Shown here one piece after another: positions 42,408-48,747 of a stretch of 48,747 nucleotides of DNA. Under the pieces are notes generated by a model. The model worked only from the letters and a program-made list of their open reading frames with translations, made no database searches and had not been told where the DNA came from. The DNA lies in contig DCWO01000060.1 in assembly GCA_002328865.1 (NCBI GenBank), forward strand, positions 1-48,747. The letters are read 5' to 3'. Position 1 is the stretch's first letter, and the number at the start of each line of letters is the position of its first letter. The position numbers were made by a program, and so were the translations under genes. The DNA is from Dehalococcoidia bacterium UBA2160 (GTDB lineage Bacteria > Chloroflexota > Dehalococcoidia > Lucifugimonadales > UBA1123).

Positions 42408-42966
42408 TTCCCGTCGTTCAGCCTTGGCAAGTGGCATAGACGAAATCTGCTTTGTCTCACTCCTCGTTGCCGCGTTCTTCCGCGTCGTAGGCGGGCTCGG
42501 CAGCAGGTTCGCAGGAATCGGCTGGGAGATCGGCGGCTTTGGCGGCTTCCTCCTGAGCGCCGGGCTCACCACTTTGCATAGGAGGCCAGCTCAGCCCGCG
42601 CCTGCCGGAGAGAGTCGTCGCGTCAGGTGGATCCGTCGAGTGTTGAGCTTACCGTTGAATATCTTGTTCTTCCCCTTTGAGGCGCCTGGACGGTTCTATT
42701 GGCTGCTTGACCCGGATGCCAAGTGCAGACGCGTGGGTCTGCTAACAGTGGGCCATGTCACAGGCAAAGACTAGGAGAGCGGTGAAGCCACCGTCTGGTA
42801 CTTCGTGAGTTACGCGTATCAGGTTGACGGCCGGACTCATGACGCTCGAAAAGGCGTCCGAAGTTTCGACAAGCTGCGCGAGGGTGATGAACTCAGGGTC
42901 TACTACTTGCCTGACACGGACCCGCTCAAGACCGCCATAGACAGGTCGCCCCGACCGCTGGCGTAG
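42280..42966 (+). pseudogene. DUF3592-like membrane protein gene split by an in-frame TAG
   Basis: From ATG at 42280 the frame reads 164 codons to TAG at 42772-42774, then continues open in the same frame for 63 more codons to TAG at 42964-42966. The first part has the shared start module, a hydrophobic segment (CFVSLLVAAFFRVVGG and GGFGGFLLSAGL) and RVGLLTVGHVTGKD. The part after the stop reads VSYAYQVDGRTHD, LREGDELRVYYLPDTDP. Together RVGLLTVGHV plus YAYQVDGR plus VYYLPDTDP is the DUF3592 pattern, so the TAG cuts one domain in two. Either a recent nonsense mutation, stop readthrough or a sequencing error. The shortened protein alone (42280-42774) could still be made. Confidence 0.6.
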
Positions 42967-42991
42967 CGAAGCATGTGGGAGGAGGGTTCCG

Positions 42992-43669
42992 ATGTTGGGC
43001 CAGGCATACACCGTTTCGGGGCTTGTTTACCAGGTCACGATGGCGATCGGCGTGGCGGTGCTGGTCGGCGCCGGGCTGGGCCTGTCAAACCTCCTTCGCG
43101 ACCGGGGCGTTCCGCGATCCGTCGCCCGCTACGTGGCCCCGTGGTTTGCGGGCGCAGCCTTCCTGATTGCGGCCCTGTGGCTCGAGGCTAGCGTTGCGAT
43201 CGCGCTTGCGGTCGTGTTGACCGGGATGCTGGTGGCGCTCAAGACTTTTCGTCGAACTGCTTTGCGTGGGATCGAGGGCAATCTTGCTTCTCAGGCGTGG
43301 TCGGAGGTCACTTTTGGGGTAGCTGGGGTCGCAAGCTTGACCGTTGGCTGGGGCTGGCTAGGCGACCGTTGGCTGGGCTTCCTGCCCATCGCGTTCATGG
43401 CGTGGGGAGACAGCACCGCAGGGCTAGCGAGGGCGACGTTGTGGCGGTCGAACGTGGTCAGCGTGTGGCCGTCGGTGGGCATGGCGGCAGTCTGTCTGGG
43501 GGCCGCTTTCCTCTACCAGCCCTACTGGATTGGCGCTGCCGGCGCCGTTGCGGCGACCGTCGCCGAGCGGAAGCGGCCGAGGTTCGGCGTCTGGTGGGAC
43601 GACAACGCCAACGTCGTGGCCGTGTCCCTCATCGGCATGGTCGCCCTCACGTTGCTCACAGCAACGTGA
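42992..43669 (+). CDS. Phytol/dolichol kinase-like membrane protein
   Basis: A 225-aa protein with about six hydrophobic helices. FMAWGDSTAGLARATLW and the late VWWDDNANVVAVSLIGMVAL follow the pattern of the CTP-dependent phytol kinase / dolichol kinase / CDP-diglyceride synthase group, in which a GD-x2-A motif and a DDN motif near the C-terminus are conserved. It would phosphorylate an isoprenoid alcohol; the exact substrate is unknown. GGAGGAGG precedes the ATG. The 13-bp hairpin at 43644-43672 covers its stop codon. It stands between an intact and a degraded copy of the neighbouring ribbon/DUF3592 gene pair. Confidence 0.6.
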   Translation: MLGQAYTVSGLVYQVTMAIGVAVLVGAGLGLSNLLRDRGVPRSVARYVAPWFAGAAFLIAALWLEASVAIALAVVLTGMLVALKTFRRTALRGIEGNLASQAWSEVTFGVAGVASLTVGWGWLGDRWLGFLPIAFMAWGDSTAGLARATLWRSNVVSVWPSVGMAAVCLGAAFLYQPYWIGAAGAVAATVAERKRPRFGVWWDDNANVVAVSLIGMVALTLLTAT

Positions 43670-43672
43670 GGG
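43644..43672 (+). terminator. Strong hairpin over the stop codon
   Basis: CCCTCACGTTGCT and AGCAACGTGAGGG form a perfect 13-bp stem with a 3-base loop. It includes the TGA of the kinase-like gene. A U-tract is lacking (CTCCGAATCTTT follows), so termination may be partial. Confidence 0.6.
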
Positions 43673-43704
43673 CTCCGAATCTTTCCAGACTTGGTTCCAC
43701 TTCA

Positions 43705-43878
43705 GTCACCAGTCCGTGTCGGTTGGGCGGTGCGTCGCCGTCAAGGGCGACAGGACCAGCCACGAGTGGAGTGCAATCTATGACGTCGACCGGCTCCGTT
43801 GCCATGGCGATTAGGGAGGCGCACCGCTGCCTGCGATGCGGAAACGTGGAGGAGTGGACAGTCGGCGACGGCGACTAA
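43705..43878 (+). pseudogene. Frameshifted copy of the Cys/His repeat protein 3' end
   Basis: One frame encodes GRCVAVKGDRTSHEWSAIYDV, related to GRCDAAKGERTRHEWGATYDV of the protein at 41564-42157. About 17 extra bases then shift the frame, and another frame continues as EAHRCLRCGNVEEWTVGDGD, matching EAHDCQRCGKVEKWTVSDGD. The homology runs to the stop and a few bases beyond (GGGGA, GAGGCCGATG). No start is kept. It is a decayed duplicate of the gene end. Confidence 0.7.
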
Positions 43879-43939
43879 GGGGAGAGGCCGATGTCGGTGC
43901 ACGGATTCGCGACGAGCGGTTGCGTCGCTGTCGCTCCGG

Positions 43940-44075
43940 TCGGCCCGGGAAGAGACAGTACAGAGAATTGTCAGAAGGCGACTCCGTGACAGTTGCATAT
44001 TGGCCCGACCGAAAGATGCGCGAAGCAGCACTGATCGAACGAGAGACCACGCCAGACACGTTCGAGAGGATCTAG
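43940..44075 (+). pseudogene. Remnant of a DUF3592-like C-terminus
   Basis: The frame ending at TAG 44073-44075 encodes RELSEGDSVTVAYWPDRKMR, which has the LxEGDxxxVxYxPD pattern of the DUF3592 end seen at 42877-42966 (LREGDELRVYYLPD). The upstream part of this frame is Arg-rich and looks random, so only the tail is preserved. It directly follows the broken ribbon copy, the same order as the complete genes at 41564-42966. An intact small protein from this frame cannot be excluded. Confidence 0.5.
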
Positions 44076-44077
44076 TC

Positions 44078-44500
44078 ATGGCCCGCCACGATGTCGAGGA
44101 AATCTCCGCCTGCGTGGGCGCCGCTGCCGGCGCCCTCTATCTGGGCATCGTATTCGGGTTTTCGTTTATTGCCGTCTGGGGAGGCATAGTCGGTGGCGGG
44201 ATCGTCGGCTGGATTTTTGGGATCTGGCCCGGCAACACCCTATTGAAACCGAGAGAAGGCAATATGGGTAGACTGATGGCACGGGTTCGCAAAATTGTTC
44301 TGGTCGTGGGAGAGACTCTAGGTGGGGCGCTCGTTGGGATGTTTTATTCATTGCCGGCGGTAGGACTAGTCATCCATATCGCACCGGAGCACCAAGAGGC
44401 GATCTGGGCTTTAGGAACATCTGTTGTCGGCGTGTTGATTGGATCAGCCGTCGGAGTGCGGAGGGCGATCAGGAAAACGAGAGATCAGTGCTACCTTTAG
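44078..44500 (+). CDS. Small glycine-rich membrane protein
   Basis: A 140-aa protein with four hydrophobic segments: CVGAAAGALYLGIVFGFSFI, the Gly-rich WGGIVGGGIVGWIFGIWPG, LVVGETLGGALVGMFYSL and ALGTSVVGVLIGSAVGV. The many GxxxG steps suggest tightly packed helices. GAGGATC precedes the ATG, which begins 3 bp after the stop of the DUF3592 remnant. No family recognised; function unknown. Confidence 0.55.
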   Translation: MARHDVEEISACVGAAAGALYLGIVFGFSFIAVWGGIVGGGIVGWIFGIWPGNTLLKPREGNMGRLMARVRKIVLVVGETLGGALVGMFYSLPAVGLVIHIAPEHQEAIWALGTSVVGVLIGSAVGVRRAIRKTRDQCYL

Positions 44501-44605
44501 AAAGTCAAGGACTCCGTCTTGGCGTGGCAGCTGCCATCGAGTTGGAGGAGCATCTGATTTTGGCCCACCTGCCGCATCGCAGGCCTTACCCGGACTGCTG
44601 TCCCA

Positions 44606-45724
44606 TCAATCCGTGACCACGTCGCGAGCGTTGCCTCGGAGGCTGTTGGCGTCCAGCCGTACGTCCTTCGTGGCCGTGTACAGGATCGCTGCTTCACGGG
44701 AGCCGGTTATCGTGTTGCACCGGATTGTGTAGTCTTCTGACGGGTCGTCGCCGATGTCGGACGGCGCCCACCAGAGCCGCACTCCTGCGCGATTGTCAGC
44801 GAGTTCATTCGCCTCGATCACGTTGTGGCTGCCGTGCTCGATGGCGATTCCGTCCGAACGGTTGGAGCGGATGCGGTTGCCTCGAACGGTCGTGTTTCGC
44901 GAGTACCCCAGCCAGAAGCCGTAGTTCGAGAAATCGGCGATGTTCTCCTCGAAGACGTTGTCCTCCGAGAAGACGGCCTCGAACGCGTTGTTGGGCGAGA
45001 AGCTGGCATCGTTTCGTGCGATCAGGTTGTCGTTGGAGGCGTGGCGGTTGTTCGCGCGGATGAAAAACCCGTCGCCGCCGTACAGCAGGCTGTTGCCGAC
45101 GATGCGGTTGCGGTGCGAGTGCTCCTCCAGCAGGACGCCGGCCGAGTCCGCGGTGTCGTTCCAGAATCGGTCGGTGAAGCGGATGCAGTGGTCGGCGCGG
45201 TTGCCCTCGATGACGTTGTCGGTGGACAGCAGCAGATGTATGCCCACGTTGCCGCTGTACGACGCATCGTTTCCGCGCAACGTCACCCTCTGGCAGCGCA
45301 CCAGGTCGATGCCGTTCAGGTTGTCGTGCGCGATGTTGCCGTCGAGGACGCAGTCCGTCGCCCGCACCAGCCGGATGCCCCCGCCGAAGCCAACCTCGAC
45401 GGGCACGACGTCGTCGCCTAGCCAGCCGAGTCCGGGCGGGTTATGATTGCCGGAGACGACGCAGCGCTCGATTCGGAGCTGCCTGACGTTGTCGGCCAGC
45501 ATTCCCCAATGGAAGCCGCGAATGACGCCGTTGCGGATCGTCACACGCTCGCAATCGTGCACCAGGATGCCCATGCCGTTCCGGTCTTCGCCGTCGAGCA
45601 CCGCGCCGCCGAGGTCGAGTTCGACGCCGTCGGTCGCGATCTCGATCAGCGGCGAGTCGGGTCCAGCGCGGGCGTCGCGAGTGTATCGTTCGGGCGCGAG
45701 AGTGGTCGAACTGGTTATCTTCAT
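44606..45724 (-). CDS. Right-handed parallel beta-helix (NosD-like) protein
   Basis: A 372-aa protein built of short repeats of 21-24 residues with the ladder N-x-I-x3-N (VIEGNRAD, NRIVGNSLLYGGDGF, TTVRGNRIRSNRSDGIAIE), as in NosD/CASH and pectate-lyase-type beta-helices. The start (SPLIEIATDGVELDLGGAVLDG) is a typical first coil. It has no signal peptide, so it would stay in the cytoplasm, unlike NosD. Sugar-binding or sugar-modifying roles are common for the fold but nothing here proves one. It is divergent from the RNA unit at 45800-46071. Confidence 0.75.
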   Translation of the reverse strand: MKITSSTTLAPERYTRDARAGPDSPLIEIATDGVELDLGGAVLDGEDRNGMGILVHDCERVTIRNGVIRGFHWGMLADNVRQLRIERCVVSGNHNPPGLGWLGDDVVPVEVGFGGGIRLVRATDCVLDGNIAHDNLNGIDLVRCQRVTLRGNDASYSGNVGIHLLLSTDNVIEGNRADHCIRFTDRFWNDTADSAGVLLEEHSHRNRIVGNSLLYGGDGFFIRANNRHASNDNLIARNDASFSPNNAFEAVFSEDNVFEENIADFSNYGFWLGYSRNTTVRGNRIRSNRSDGIAIEHGSHNVIEANELADNRAGVRLWWAPSDIGDDPSEDYTIRCNTITGSREAAILYTATKDVRLDANSLRGNARDVVTD

Positions 45725-45799
45725 AGCGTCGAATCGCCTCAGAGCCGAAGTCTAGCTGGCGCGAATGAAGCGGTCAATGGGCGATGTTCGACGCGTGGG

Positions 45800-45828
45800 T
45801 TGCACCTGTCGAGGCGTGCGGGTATAAT
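45800..45828 (+). promoter_or_regulatory. Strong promoter of the structured RNA unit
   Basis: TTGCAC (45800-45805) and a perfect TATAAT (45823-45828) are exactly 17 bp apart, one of the best promoters in the window. Transcription would begin at about 45835. Confidence 0.75.
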
Positions 45829-45894
45829 TCGGCGGTAGATTACGCCATACCCGTATTCGGGCGATCCCAACGCTGAAGGAGGAGGCAAGTCGAG

Positions 45895-45972
45895 ATGAAA
45901 CATACTGCGCTGGCAGCACAAGCTGCGAAATATCGTCTTGCCCGCCCCGCTTTCAGCCGGTGGAGGCATTAA
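45895..45972 (+). CDS. 25-residue basic small ORF inside the structured RNA
   Basis: ATG at 45895 is preceded by GGAGGAGG (45879-45886), a very strong SD, and the frame runs 25 codons to TAA. The peptide starts MKHTALAAQAAKYRLAR and ends FSRWRH; it is basic and has no run of one amino acid as in classical attenuators. Part of the SD region pairs in the predicted stem GGCAAG/CTTGCC, so translation could be controlled by folding. It may be a leader peptide, a small protein, or a chance frame in a noncoding RNA. Confidence 0.4.
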   Translation: MKHTALAAQAAKYRLARPAFSRWRH

Positions 45973-46028
45973 CCCGGAACCGCGTAATCTACGTTGATTT
46001 CGTCCGGGAATGGCACTCCGTATCGACT

Positions 46029-46071
46029 AGCCATGAGCAGCGAGGCGCGCAGCTCATGGCTTTCTGTTTTT
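46029..46071 (+). terminator. Intrinsic terminator of the structured RNA unit
   Basis: AGCCATGAGC (46029-46038) and GCTCATGGCT (46052-46061) form a perfect 10-bp stem with a 13-base loop, followed by TTCTGTTTTT. It ends the unit 150 bp before the rsgA start. Confidence 0.85.
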
Positions 46072-46223
46072 CGGAGCCCCTGTCGATCCGTCGGATCGAG
46101 GCGCCGGTTCTGAGCAGGCCATGAGTTCACAGGAATGTGGATTTGGCAGCCGTCCTTTTCGCGACAATCTGAAATGCGCGAATGGACGGCCCTCATGTGA
46201 ACACCCGGACGGAGGAATGCTCA

Positions 46224-47465
46224 TTGAATTCGGAAGGAAAGCTTACGCCGGAACAGGCTAAGAGGATCGCGGAGCACCATCGAAACGTCGCCAGGAGCGA
46301 GCGGAGAAAACAGATCGGCAACGTCAACAAACGGTTCAGGAGAACCGGCAAGAACAACCGGGGCCACGTCCGCCGCAAGGACTGGACCGACGAGGCGTAC
46401 CGCCCCGAGGACGAGCACGACCACGTCGCTCTGGAGCGCGTCATGCCCAGAGACGAGCAAGACCGCCGGCGCATGGTTGAGCAGGCCGCGTTCCAAGCTC
46501 CGGCGCCCGAGGACCCCGACGACGGGGCGACGGTCACGCCGCTGGGTCGTCAAGGACTCGTCATCTCGGCCGCTGGACTCTCCGCACAGGTCGAGATGGA
46601 CGGCGAGGAATACGACTGCACCGTCCGGGGCCTCATGACCGAACTGGACACTGGTTTCTTGAATCCCGTGGCGGTTGGGGATCAAGTGTCCGTATCAGAG
46701 GACGGCTCAGGAGGCTGGGTGGTCGAGACGGTGCTGCCGCGGACAACGGTTCTCAGCCGTCCCGACCCGATCCTGGCGCCGCGTCAACTGGTGATCGCCG
46801 CCAACGTCGATCAGCTCCTAATAGTGTCGTCTTGGCGAGAGCCGGACGTTTGGCTCGAACTGGTCGACCGCTACCTGATCGCGGGAGAGCGCAACGGAAT
46901 CCAGCCGATCATCTGCGTCAACAAGGCTGACCTCATCGAAGACGAAGCAGAGTACGAGGCGGCCCTCCGGCCGTATGTCGATCTAGGGTGCATCATCCTG
47001 CGAACAAGCGCAGTCACGGGCCTCGGCGTCGACGAGCTGCGAGAGGGCCTAGAAGGGTCGACCACGGTCGTCGTCGGCCTTTCGGGCACCGGCAAGAGTT
47101 CGCTGCTGTCGGCGGTGCAACCGGACCTCCGGCTGCGTACGTCCGAGGTGAGCGAACAGAGCGGACACGGGCGTCACACGACGACGCGGGCACAGCTCCT
47201 CAGGTTGGACAACGGGGGCTACGTAGCGGACACGCCAGGCATCCGCGAGTTCGGGATGGCCGGCCTGACGTTGGGCGAGCTGCCGGAGTACTTCCCGGAG
47301 ATCGACGCCGTGGCTTCGGCCTGTCGTTTCAGCAACTGTTCACACATGAACGAACCCGAGTGCGCCGTCGACGCCGCCGCAGAAGCGGGCCTGCTGCCGG
47401 CATCACGCCTCCACAGCTACCGCCTAATCTGGGACGAGCTGCCGTCCGATGGCGAACGCATGTGA
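46224..47465 (+). CDS. rsgA: Small ribosomal subunit biogenesis GTPase RsgA
   Basis: A 413-aa protein. After a charged N-terminal extension of about 90 residues comes an OB domain (VTPLGRQGLVISAAG, YDCTVRGL) and a circularly permuted GTPase: G4 CVNKADL, then the P-loop GLSGTGKSS (from residue 285), and G3 VADTPGIREF. A zinc site CRFSNCSHMNEPEC follows. It helps late 30S assembly. The extension makes it longer than most RsgA (about 300-350 aa). TTG at 46224 is chosen because GGAGG is at 46211-46215; ATG at 46182 would add 14 residues without SD. Confidence 0.92.
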   Translation: MNSEGKLTPEQAKRIAEHHRNVARSERRKQIGNVNKRFRRTGKNNRGHVRRKDWTDEAYRPEDEHDHVALERVMPRDEQDRRRMVEQAAFQAPAPEDPDDGATVTPLGRQGLVISAAGLSAQVEMDGEEYDCTVRGLMTELDTGFLNPVAVGDQVSVSEDGSGGWVVETVLPRTTVLSRPDPILAPRQLVIAANVDQLLIVSSWREPDVWLELVDRYLIAGERNGIQPIICVNKADLIEDEAEYEAALRPYVDLGCIILRTSAVTGLGVDELREGLEGSTTVVVGLSGTGKSSLLSAVQPDLRLRTSEVSEQSGHGRHTTTRAQLLRLDNGGYVADTPGIREFGMAGLTLGELPEYFPEIDAVASACRFSNCSHMNEPECAVDAAAEAGLLPASRLHSYRLIWDELPSDGERM

Positions 47466-47998
47466 CGCCTCGCCGTTTTGGTTCCGATCCTGATTGATCG
47501 CCAGCCGGTTGCGTTTCAAAACTGCGGTGCATCCTTCGCATAAAGCCGACCTGAATCCGCCGGTCCGTTGGGGGGGTCAGTGCTTGCCTCGTACATCGGT
47601 GCCCACGTCCCAAAACGATCCAAATCGGTTTTTGGGGAGGTCTGCCAGGCACGACAACCTCGCCGAGCCATCGACCGGTGCGTCCTCTTGGCGACTTGTC
47701 AGACGAGCTCATCAAACCCTCCTGAAACGTTGGCCCACGAACAAAGTCGCCATATGGCGCGAAGACGGCAGCAATAGTTCACATCGAGACACTGATGGAG
47801 GCATGACACGCGGACAAGTGGCACGCGTTAACGCTCCCAAGCATCGGTGCGCAAAACCGGTCGTCGTGAATTCACCCCGATGATCGTATGCCCGCTTGAC
47901 TTGTTCAAGATCCGCTGAGGTAGTATGCCCATCCCGCACATGTTAGATTAAAGCCAATTGCTTTCAACTCTACCGGAACGCAGACGGAGTCCTAGCCT
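47466..47998. other. Intergenic stretch after rsgA
   Basis: About 530 bp without a supported gene. Frames are short and lack SD sites. A possible promoter for the next gene lies near its right end (47896-47926). Composition becomes more AT-rich toward the right. Confidence 0.4.
47896..47926 (+). promoter_or_regulatory. Possible promoter for the end-of-window genes
   Basis: TTGACT (47896-47901) and TAGTAT (47921-47926) are 19 bp apart, which is wide. The start point would be near 47933, about 66 bases before the ATG at 47999. Confidence 0.3.
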
Positions 47999-48361
47999 AT
48001 GACCACGCAACAGTTATTTGATGATATTGACAAACTCCGTCGAGATAGACTGGTAAATTCATACGCCCTCGGTGGATTTATGGAGAATGCGACTGCGCTT
48101 GACGCACTGATACGAGAAATAGGAGTCGAGGCGCTGGCGCAATTCCAGGCCGGACAGGGCGGTCTGATCGAGGACGTCGTCAAACCTATTGAGCGACTAC
48201 GTGACCTTGTGCCGACCTTGTTTGACCACGATCTCGTGGACATTCTTGGAGGAATTCGAGCCCTGAGCCAACTGGACACGCGACTGGTACCGTTCACAAT
48301 CGTGTCAACTGCCCGTAAGCTGGGCGAAGAAGCTGCAAAACCCATTCCGATGATGCTCTAG
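47999..48361 (+). CDS. Unknown helical protein
   Basis: A 120-aa protein that looks mostly helical (LFDDIDKLRRDRLVNSY, ALDALIREIGVEALAQF, DVVKPIERLRDLVPTLF). No family recognised. Codon use is more AT-rich than in the rest of the window. ATG at 47999 has no strong SD. The next frame opens 40 bases before its stop in the -1 phase, so the two may be parts of one gene. Function unknown. Confidence 0.5.
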   Translation: MTTQQLFDDIDKLRRDRLVNSYALGGFMENATALDALIREIGVEALAQFQAGQGGLIEDVVKPIERLRDLVPTLFDHDLVDILGGIRALSQLDTRLVPFTIVSTARKLGEEAAKPIPMML

Positions 48362-48387
48362 TCCAGGTTGCGCGACTGTCGAGCATC

Positions 48388-48747
48388 TTGGGTTGCGCCG
48401 CGGACGCTGTCGAGCAGGCTTGGGCGGCGATACACACCGAGGGTACCCTAACAATTGATTCCGCTCTGCTGGTTGGTAATAGGCGCATTACGATCCAGCT
48501 AAGTTCGTCAACCACTGTCGCACCTTTCACAAACAAACTCGCCTCTATCAATGCTATATACGAAGAACTGGCGGGCCTTGCAAATGTGTCTACAACAGAA
48601 TATCCGTTGCGAATCGTGAAGATCGAATCGGGTAGCCTGTTGATTGACGTCCTCGGATACCCGAGGATTATCGAAATCATCAAGACCTGGATTGAACAAG
48701 TGGTGGCGTGTTTTTGGCGTAACTTCACTACTGAAGGCAAGATTGAA
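48388..48747 (+). CDS. Unknown protein, partial at the right edge
   Basis: A long frame without stop runs to the window end. It is open from 48319, overlapping the previous gene in the -1 phase, but has no ATG or GTG near the front; TTG at 48388 is the first plausible start and has no SD. The protein reads ADAVEQAWAAIHTEGTLTID, then ITIQLSSSTTV, then LLIDVLGYPRIIEIIKTWIE and WRNFTTEGKIE. No family recognised. It may be the second half of the upstream gene after a frameshift, or a separate gene translated by coupling. Confidence 0.45.
   Translation, partial: MGCAADAVEQAWAAIHTEGTLTIDSALLVGNRRITIQLSSSTTVAPFTNKLASINAIYEELAGLANVSTTEYPLRIVKIESGSLLIDVLGYPRIIEIIKTWIEQVVACFWRNFTTEGKIE

Larger units (their letters stand above)
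45835..46071 (+). ncRNA. Candidate structured RNA with nested stems
   Basis: From the predicted start point, GTAGATTACGC (45835-45845) pairs perfectly with GCGTAATCTAC (45982-45992). Inside it, GCTGAA (45872-45877) pairs with TTCAGC (45952-45957), GGCAAG (45884-45889) with CTTGCC (45937-45942), and GCAGC (45913-45917) with GCTGC (45922-45926, ACAA loop). The four stems are nested, giving a long rod-like hairpin of about 158 nt whose 5' end closes the structure. An intrinsic terminator follows at 46029-46071. The shape and size recall 6S RNA, but a leader/attenuator for rsgA is also possible because a 25-codon ORF with SD lies inside. CCCGGA (45973-45978) / TCCGGG (46003-46008) offers a competing stem. 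No known RNA sequence motif was recognised. Confidence 0.5.

Noticed and set aside
45835..46071. tmRNA interpretation of the structured RNA (5'-3' pairing plus a short ORF with ALAA)
   Set aside because: No tRNA-like acceptor or T-arm, no terminal CCA and the ORF does not end with the tag; the match is superficial.

Overview
The window looks like one contiguous piece of a GC-rich (about 60 % by eye) bacterial chromosome. The mix of housekeeping genes with a mandelate-racemase-type enolase, crotonases, a fused family III CoA-transferase and an M20 amidohydrolase resembles marine Chloroflexota of the SAR202/Dehalococcoidia type. That placement is an inference from gene content; no rRNA or tRNA was found. 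Starts are often TTG or GTG behind a clear Shine-Dalgarno (SD), and many promoters carry an extended -10 of the form TGnTATAAT or TGnTATCAT.

Layout. 0-5.5 kb: the C-terminus of a rhomboid-like protein, a methyltransferase, an ornithine-cyclodeaminase-family enzyme, a phosphotransferase, a DUF2269 membrane protein, an FmdB zinc ribbon and trpB. The trpB and fmdB promoters are divergent and overlap. 5.5-9.1 kb: a four-gene envelope cluster with signs of metal handling (His-rich exported protein, YtkA/FixH-like protein, cupredoxin-like lipoprotein, polytopic membrane protein with a six-Cys loop). 9.2-15.9 kb: de novo purine genes purF, purN, purM and purH, with a 508-aa Fic protein on its own promoter between purM and purH. 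16-18.5 kb: a glycosyltransferase and a pncA-pncB pair for NAD salvage. 18.5-25.9 kb (minus strand): recA, recX, two tandem CNNM/CorC transporter-like genes, a histidine phosphatase and tilS. A decayed stub of the phosphatase lies between the CNNM copies and marks an old tandem duplication.

26.2-33.6 kb: an enolase-superfamily enzyme and a crotonase in one operon, a membrane-anchored protein with 14 propeller repeats, a methyltransferase with a damaged SAM loop, an M20 peptidase and a second histidine phosphatase. 33.6-36.7 kb: a sparse, lower-GC stretch with a small AT-hook protein, a 66-aa membrane protein and a lone cNMP-binding domain. 36.7-41.2 kb: a crotonase translationally coupled to a double CoA-transferase, followed convergently by a SorC-type regulator; this looks like a regulated acyl-CoA catabolic unit.

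41.2-44.5 kb: a mosaic of duplicated and broken gene modules (Cys/His ribbon protein, DUF3592-like membrane protein) around a phytol-kinase-like gene. 44.6-47.5 kb: a parallel beta-helix protein, a compact structured transcription unit (strong promoter, nested stems, 25-codon ORF, intrinsic terminator) and rsgA. 48-48.7 kb: two overlapping, AT-richer ORFs of unknown function that run off the end.

The least explained signals are the structured RNA unit at 45.8-46.07 kb, the A-B-C-A'-B' gene mosaic at 41.5-44.1 kb, the metal/envelope cluster and the Fic gene inside the purine genes.
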